From NCBI GenBank assembly GCA_937973575.1, contig CALJKH010000077.1, positions 1 through 7,400 of the forward strand: DNA of 7,400 bases, in the 5' to 3' direction. The notes under the pieces were generated by a model. That model was not told the DNA's origin and did not search any database. It worked only from the letters and a program-made list of their open reading frames with translations. Below are positions 4,376 through 7,400 of the stretch, piece after piece (within the stretch, counting starts at the first letter, position 1; each line of letters opens with the position of its first letter). The DNA is from an uncultured Solirubrobacterales bacterium. GTDB lineage: Bacteria; Actinomycetota; Thermoleophilia; Solirubrobacterales; Solirubrobacteraceae. The translations under genes and the position numbers were made by a program.

Positions 4376-5968
4376 ATGGAAGCAGCTACACCGAAGGCAC
4401 GGCCTAGTGGAGTCCCGGCCCGCGCGGGGATTGTCCTCGCCGCTCTAATCCTTGTCGAGACGGTTGCAAACCTCAACCTCTCAGTAGCCAATGTGGCGCT
4501 GCCAGACATTGGTAAGGCGTTTGATGCCTCCCAGACTCAGCTAAACCTCGTCGCAGTCTCCTACTCGCTCGGGCTAGCAGCCTCCGTTCTGTATCTGGGT
4601 GCCGTTGGTGACCGTTATGGCCGCAAGATGATGCTGGTTGGCGGAGTCATCCTTTCAATTCCTGCTTGCATCATCGCTGCGCTTGCGCCGAATATTGAGG
4701 TGCTGATGGCAGGGCGCGTATTAGGCGGGCTCGCGGCAGGCATGGCCTACCCAACGACTCTCGCTCTGATCACAGCCCTTTGGTCTGGCCCACCGCGCAC
4801 TAAGGCAATCGCCTTGTGGTCGGGCATTGGCGGTTCAATGAACGCTCTTGGCCCCCTGGTTGGTGGCGCCCTACTTCTCCACTACTCGTGGAAGTGGGTG
4901 TTTCTAATCACGATTCCACTTGCACTCGCCGCGCTCGCGCTTTCAGTCAAGACTGTGCCAGCGCATGTCAACGAGAATACAGACCCTGTAGACCACGCTG
5001 GCGGTCTTATCTCAGCTGTCTTTGTTGCCTCGATGGTCTTAGGCATCAACTTCGTCGCGGTCCCTGGTGGCCTCGATACTGCTCTTGTGCTGGGAGGGAT
5101 CGCAGTTGTCTCAGGCTTCCTCTTCTTCTGGCGACAGCGCCGTGCGCCGGAGCCACTGTTCGACCTCCGCTACGCAGTGCGCCCAACATTCTGGGTGGCT
5201 GCAATGGGCGGCATGATCGTTTTTGGATCGCTGATGGGCGCGATGTTCGTTGGCCAGCAGTTCATGCAGAACGTCCTCGACTACTCAACGCTGGAGGCGG
5301 GCGCGGCAATCATCCCTGCTGCGATCGTGATGGTAGTGATCGCTCCGCGGTCGGCCCAGTTGGTTGAGGCCAAGGGGTCGCGCTTTGCCCTACTGCTCGG
5401 CTACGTTCTCTGCCTGCTTGCGTTCCTGATGATGTTCGTCCTCTGGACTGACCACATCCCTTACTGGAAGGTTTGCATTCCGTACATGCTGATCGGAGCT
5501 GGTGTTGGCTTTGCCGGTACTCCCGCTTCACACTCCCTGACAGGGTCGCTGCCGGTCAAGAGGGTCGGCATGGCTTCGGGCACGGCTGACCTCCAGCGAG
5601 ATCTCGGCGGTGCGATTATGCAGTCAATTCTTGGCGCGCTCCTAACAGCTGGCTACGCGAGTGCGTTCGCCAAACAGATTGCGGCTTCGCCGCAGGCCAC
5701 GAGCGTCAGTGACTCAGTCGTAACCCAGCTGGAGAAATCATTCAGTGGCGCAGCGAGTGTGGCTGAGCGCTACCCGCAGTACTCCGCTCAGATCATCAAC
5801 GCTGCAAAGGTTTCCTTTGCAGATGGACAGCGGTGGTCATACGGAGTGGGAATGATCGCGATTGGAATTGGCGCGACCTTGATCTGGCGCTTCTTCCCAG
5901 GTCAGGAGAACGAGCGGAAGCTAATCGCTGAGTACAACGCTGAGGACGGCACCACCAGCCCAGCTTGA
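4376..5968 (+). CDS. MFS transporter, DHA2 (EmrB/QacA-like) 14-helix drug exporter family
   Basis: A proton-driven exporter of the major facilitator superfamily in the cytoplasmic membrane. The 530-residue length and about 14 hydrophobic segments match the DHA2 subfamily. Helix 1 contains NLNLSVANVALPDIGKAF (32-49), the N-x-x-V-A-N-V-A-L-P signature of that group. Motif A, GAVGDRYGRKMM (75-86), lies in the loop after helix 2. Antiporter motif C is visible as GGSMNALGPLVGG (152-164). A large loop of about 55 residues (431-485), which I place outside, separates the last two helices, as in many DHA2 proteins. The C-terminus is short, hydrophilic and overlaps the convergent gene by 67 bp. The substrate cannot be read from the sequence; drugs, lipids and metabolites are all possible. 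No regulator is adjacent. The ATG has a -10-like box 6 nt upstream and no Shine-Dalgarno. Confidence 0.93.
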   Translation: MEAATPKARPSGVPARAGIVLAALILVETVANLNLSVANVALPDIGKAFDASQTQLNLVAVSYSLGLAASVLYLGAVGDRYGRKMMLVGGVILSIPACIIAALAPNIEVLMAGRVLGGLAAGMAYPTTLALITALWSGPPRTKAIALWSGIGGSMNALGPLVGGALLLHYSWKWVFLITIPLALAALALSVKTVPAHVNENTDPVDHAGGLISAVFVASMVLGINFVAVPGGLDTALVLGGIAVVSGFLFFWRQRRAPEPLFDLRYAVRPTFWVAAMGGMIVFGSLMGAMFVGQQFMQNVLDYSTLEAGAAIIPAAIVMVVIAPRSAQLVEAKGSRFALLLGYVLCLLAFLMMFVLWTDHIPYWKVCIPYMLIGAGVGFAGTPASHSLTGSLPVKRVGMASGTADLQRDLGGAIMQSILGALLTAGYASAFAKQIAASPQATSVSDSVVTQLEKSFSGAASVAERYPQYSAQIINAAKVSFADGQRWSYGVGMIAIGIGATLIWRFFPGQENERKLIAEYNAEDGTTSPA

Positions 5969-6711
5969 GTACTCGCTGGCTTCTGCCAGTGGCCCCAGTC
6001 GGAGATGCCCTTGTAGATCATGCTGACTCCCCAAACAAGGGCGATGCCAGCAACGATCTTGATTCCGTTCCGGTTGAGCCACTTGGCCAGAGCCTCAACC
6101 TTGCGGTCAGTTACTTCTGGGTCGACTAGGAACCCGATCATTGGCACCTCAACGAGGATCAGCATGATCAGGTTGAACATCACGATCAGCAGAAGCTCTT
6201 GGGGAAGGGCTAGATGCTTGGTCGCAATATCGCCCAATGCGATTAGGTAGAACGGGCCTGGCAGGTTGAGGATTGCGCCAGCTACAGCAGCGAAAATGAC
6301 TCCACCTCCAAGCAACTTGTTCTCAAGCCTCTCGCTTCGGCTAGGCCCTTCCTTCTTGGCCTTGACATGGCCCTTGGCTTCCTTGTGCTCCTTGCGTCGC
6401 TCACGCCAGCCGTCAATGATTGACCGGCCCTTCTTCGAACCAAGCAGCCAGGCGACGGCGATGATTCCTACGCCGGCAGAGACGCTGTAGGGCGGGGCAA
6501 GGTTGGGGCCCTTGGCGCCGAGCGACGAAGCTCGCTCACCGAAGGCTTGGAGAATGATGATCCCCGCTGTGATGCTCGTCGTGAAGCCGCCGAGCCAGAA
6601 TGCGATCAGCAGCGATGCTGGCTTCTCGCGGGACAGCAGCACTGCCACACCAGCAAGCAGCATTGGGAACACTGCTGAGCCGGCGGCGAGAAGAAGAATC
6701 TCAACGATCAT
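5902..6711 (-). CDS. GAP/Sap-like (sulfolipid-1-addressing protein family) membrane protein
   Basis: Resembles the actinobacterial GAP family, named for mycobacterial proteins needed for glycopeptidolipid or sulfolipid-1 delivery to the surface; these look like LysE-type small transporters. The 269-residue product has about six helices (3-25, 32-54, 75-92, 134-157, 172-195, 216-235). A strongly basic and acidic cytoplasmic loop (94-132, rich in Lys, Arg and Glu) divides them into two three-helix halves. The half-site motif NLPGPFYLIAL (149-159) opens the second half, as in that family. The exact cargo in this organism is unknown; transport of a cell-envelope lipid or small molecule is an inference. 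The last 30 or so residues after helix 6 are hydrophilic and lie over the 3' end of the convergent MFS gene, so they may be a stop-loss extension. A GGAG sits only 2 nt before the ATG at 6711, closer than optimal. Confidence 0.78.
   Translation of the reverse strand: MIVEILLLAAGSAVFPMLLAGVAVLLSREKPASLLIAFWLGGFTTSITAGIIILQAFGERASSLGAKGPNLAPPYSVSAGVGIIAVAWLLGSKKGRSIIDGWRERRKEHKEAKGHVKAKKEGPSRSERLENKLLGGGVIFAAVAGAILNLPGPFYLIALGDIATKHLALPQELLLIVMFNLIMLILVEVPMIGFLVDPEVTDRKVEALAKWLNRNGIKIVAGIALVWGVSMIYKGISDWGHWQKPASTQAGLVVPSSALYSAISFRSFS
5973..5992 (+). terminator. Weak hairpin after the MFS stop
   Basis: CTGGC-TTCT-GCCAG (5976-5989), extendable to 8 bp with wobble pairs out to 5973/5992, begins 4 nt after the MFS stop codon. 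No T-run follows on the plus strand. It lies inside the antisense coding tail of the GAP gene, so it may be coincidental. Confidence 0.25.
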
Positions 6712-6803
6712 CGCTCCACATCATGACTGTCGCAGAGGGGGAGTGCACCGTGAGACCCTGGTTTGGCGGCGGGTTCACTGTTTCCGGGCCCGGATTGCTG
6801 CTG
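6712..6803. other. Divergent intergenic region, GAP gene / GH1 gene
   Basis: About 90 bases that must hold the promoters of both outward-facing genes. I see no convincing LacI-type operator, repeat or RNA. The only clear box is the TAGAGT immediately downstream (6804-6809). Confidence 0.4.
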
Positions 6804-6809
6804 TAGAGT
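6804..6809 (+). promoter_or_regulatory. Candidate -10 box of the GH1 gene (leaderless spacing)
   Basis: TAGAGT fits TANNNT and ends exactly 6 nt before the ATG at 6816, the same geometry as before the MFS gene. GAGG also lies before the ATG, but only 2 nt away, too close for a normal Shine-Dalgarno; it would suit a GTG start at 6819 better. Leaderless initiation at 6816 is preferred. Confidence 0.4.
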
Positions 6810-6815
6810 GAGGAC

Positions 6816-7400
6816 ATGGTGTCCTGGGGAGGATCAACCGCCGTTTGCACAGCGGCGTGGAAGCGTGCCGGCGGGGCCGTCGCGACCTGTCTGGCATTCC
6901 TGATGCTGACCGGAACGGCAGCAGCTGCATCCTCATCTGAGACATTGCCGAGCGGCTTCATGTGGGGGATCGGAGGAGCGCCCGGCTTCCAGACCGAGAT
7001 GGGCGGCGGCCCGCAGTACTCGGACAGAAATTCCGACTGGTGGGTGTGGACCCACGACCCGGCCAACATCGCGTCGCACCGTGTCAGCGGGGATCTGCCG
7101 GAGAACGGCCCGGGGGGCTGGAAGAACGGTTACAAGACGGACATCGCGAACGCCAAGGCGATCGGCATCAATACCTGGCGGATGGGGATCGAATGGAGTC
7201 GGATCTTCCCAAAGTCGACTGCGTCAGTGCGGGTCGGAAGCACCGTTTCCACTGCCAACCTGAAGGCTTTGGACAAGCTGGCTAGTCAATCCGCCGTTGC
7301 CAAGTACCGCGCCCTCCTAACTTCGGTGCGAGCCGCCGGCATCAATCCGTTCGTCGTCATTAACACCTACACGCTCCCGATCTGGATCCATGATCCGATC
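6816..7400 (+). CDS. Secreted glycoside hydrolase family 1 (LacS-like beta-glycosidase), N-terminal part
   Basis: The first 195 codons of a GH1 enzyme that continues past the window. GH1 enzymes cleave beta-linked glucosides, galactosides and related sugars by a retaining mechanism. Residues 1-38 look like a signal peptide: basic WKR (15-17), hydrophobic 20-33, then an AAAA stretch suitable for cleavage near 37-38. The mature part starts LPSGFMWGIGGAPGFQTEMG, where Q59 matches the glycone-binding Gln of GH1. NSDWWVWTHDPANI (72-85), SGDLPENGPGGW (91-102) and NTWRMGIEWSRIFP (119-132) closely follow archaeal LacS from Sulfolobus as I recall it. The segment INTYTLPIWIHDP (182-194) aligns with a block where GH1 enzymes normally have a glycone-binding His; here it is T184. 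The catalytic acid and nucleophile glutamates lie beyond the window. Divergent from the GAP gene. Confidence 0.9.
   Translation, partial: MVSWGGSTAVCTAAWKRAGGAVATCLAFLMLTGTAAAASSSETLPSGFMWGIGGAPGFQTEMGGGPQYSDRNSDWWVWTHDPANIASHRVSGDLPENGPGGWKNGYKTDIANAKAIGINTWRMGIEWSRIFPKSTASVRVGSTVSTANLKALDKLASQSAVAKYRALLTSVRAAGINPFVVINTYTLPIWIHDPI

Noticed and set aside
4816..5367. Plus-strand open frame of 183 codons inside the MFS gene
   Set aside because: It is an out-of-frame reading of a clear 14-helix transporter; Cys/Arg-rich with no domain.
6701..7069. Minus-strand open frame of 122 codons opposite the GH1 start
   Set aside because: It overlaps the strongly conserved GH1 N-terminal motifs on the other strand and has no motif of its own.

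Overview
The window looks like the left end of a draft-assembly contig from a moderately GC-rich actinomycetote. A class such as Thermoleophilia (Solirubrobacterales-like) is my best guess. The reasons are the NuoB sequence style, a GAP/Sap-family membrane protein, a LacS-like GH1 enzyme, and several genes with a TANNNT box a few bases before the ATG and no Shine-Dalgarno (leaderless-style starts). This lineage is an inference; no search was run. Bases 1-50 are not biological: they match an Illumina i5/Read-1 adapter, so genomic sequence starts at 51.

Layout. 51-1107 (minus strand) is the start of a complex I operon, nuoA-nuoB-nuoC, with nuoC cut after 14 codons by the adapter. The genes overlap and the internal ones have clear Shine-Dalgarno sequences. 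nuoA itself has an extended -10 promoter and almost no leader. 1108-1190 is a divergent control region carrying repeated and inverted GTAAC boxes. 1191-1634 (plus) encodes a small integral membrane protein of unknown function. It converges, with a 4-bp stop overlap, on a flavin reductase-family gene (1631-2119, minus). 2338-3069 (plus) encodes a diheme cytochrome c lipoprotein, ending in a likely intrinsic terminator that starts before its stop codon. 3109-4344 (plus) is serS. 4376-5968 (plus) is a 14-helix DHA2-type MFS exporter whose 3' end overlaps by 67 bp the convergent GAP/Sap-like gene (5902-6711, minus). 6816-7400 (plus) is the first 195 codons of a secreted LacS-like GH1 glycosidase that runs off the window.

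How the genes fit together. The left part is respiratory: complex I feeds electrons into the membrane chain, and the surface-anchored diheme cytochrome could carry electrons to a terminal oxidase. The flavin reductase could supply reduced flavin to a monooxygenase encoded elsewhere. The right part (exporter, GAP protein, secreted glycosidase) is a mixed set of transport and surface functions around the housekeeping gene serS. I see no mobile element, CRISPR array, tRNA or rRNA, and no clear undescribed multi-gene system. The most interesting signals are the GTAAC operator-like cluster before nuoA, a glycone-site substitution in the GH1 enzyme, the extra cysteine beside the N2 cluster ligand in NuoB, and the antisense-overlapping gene ends.
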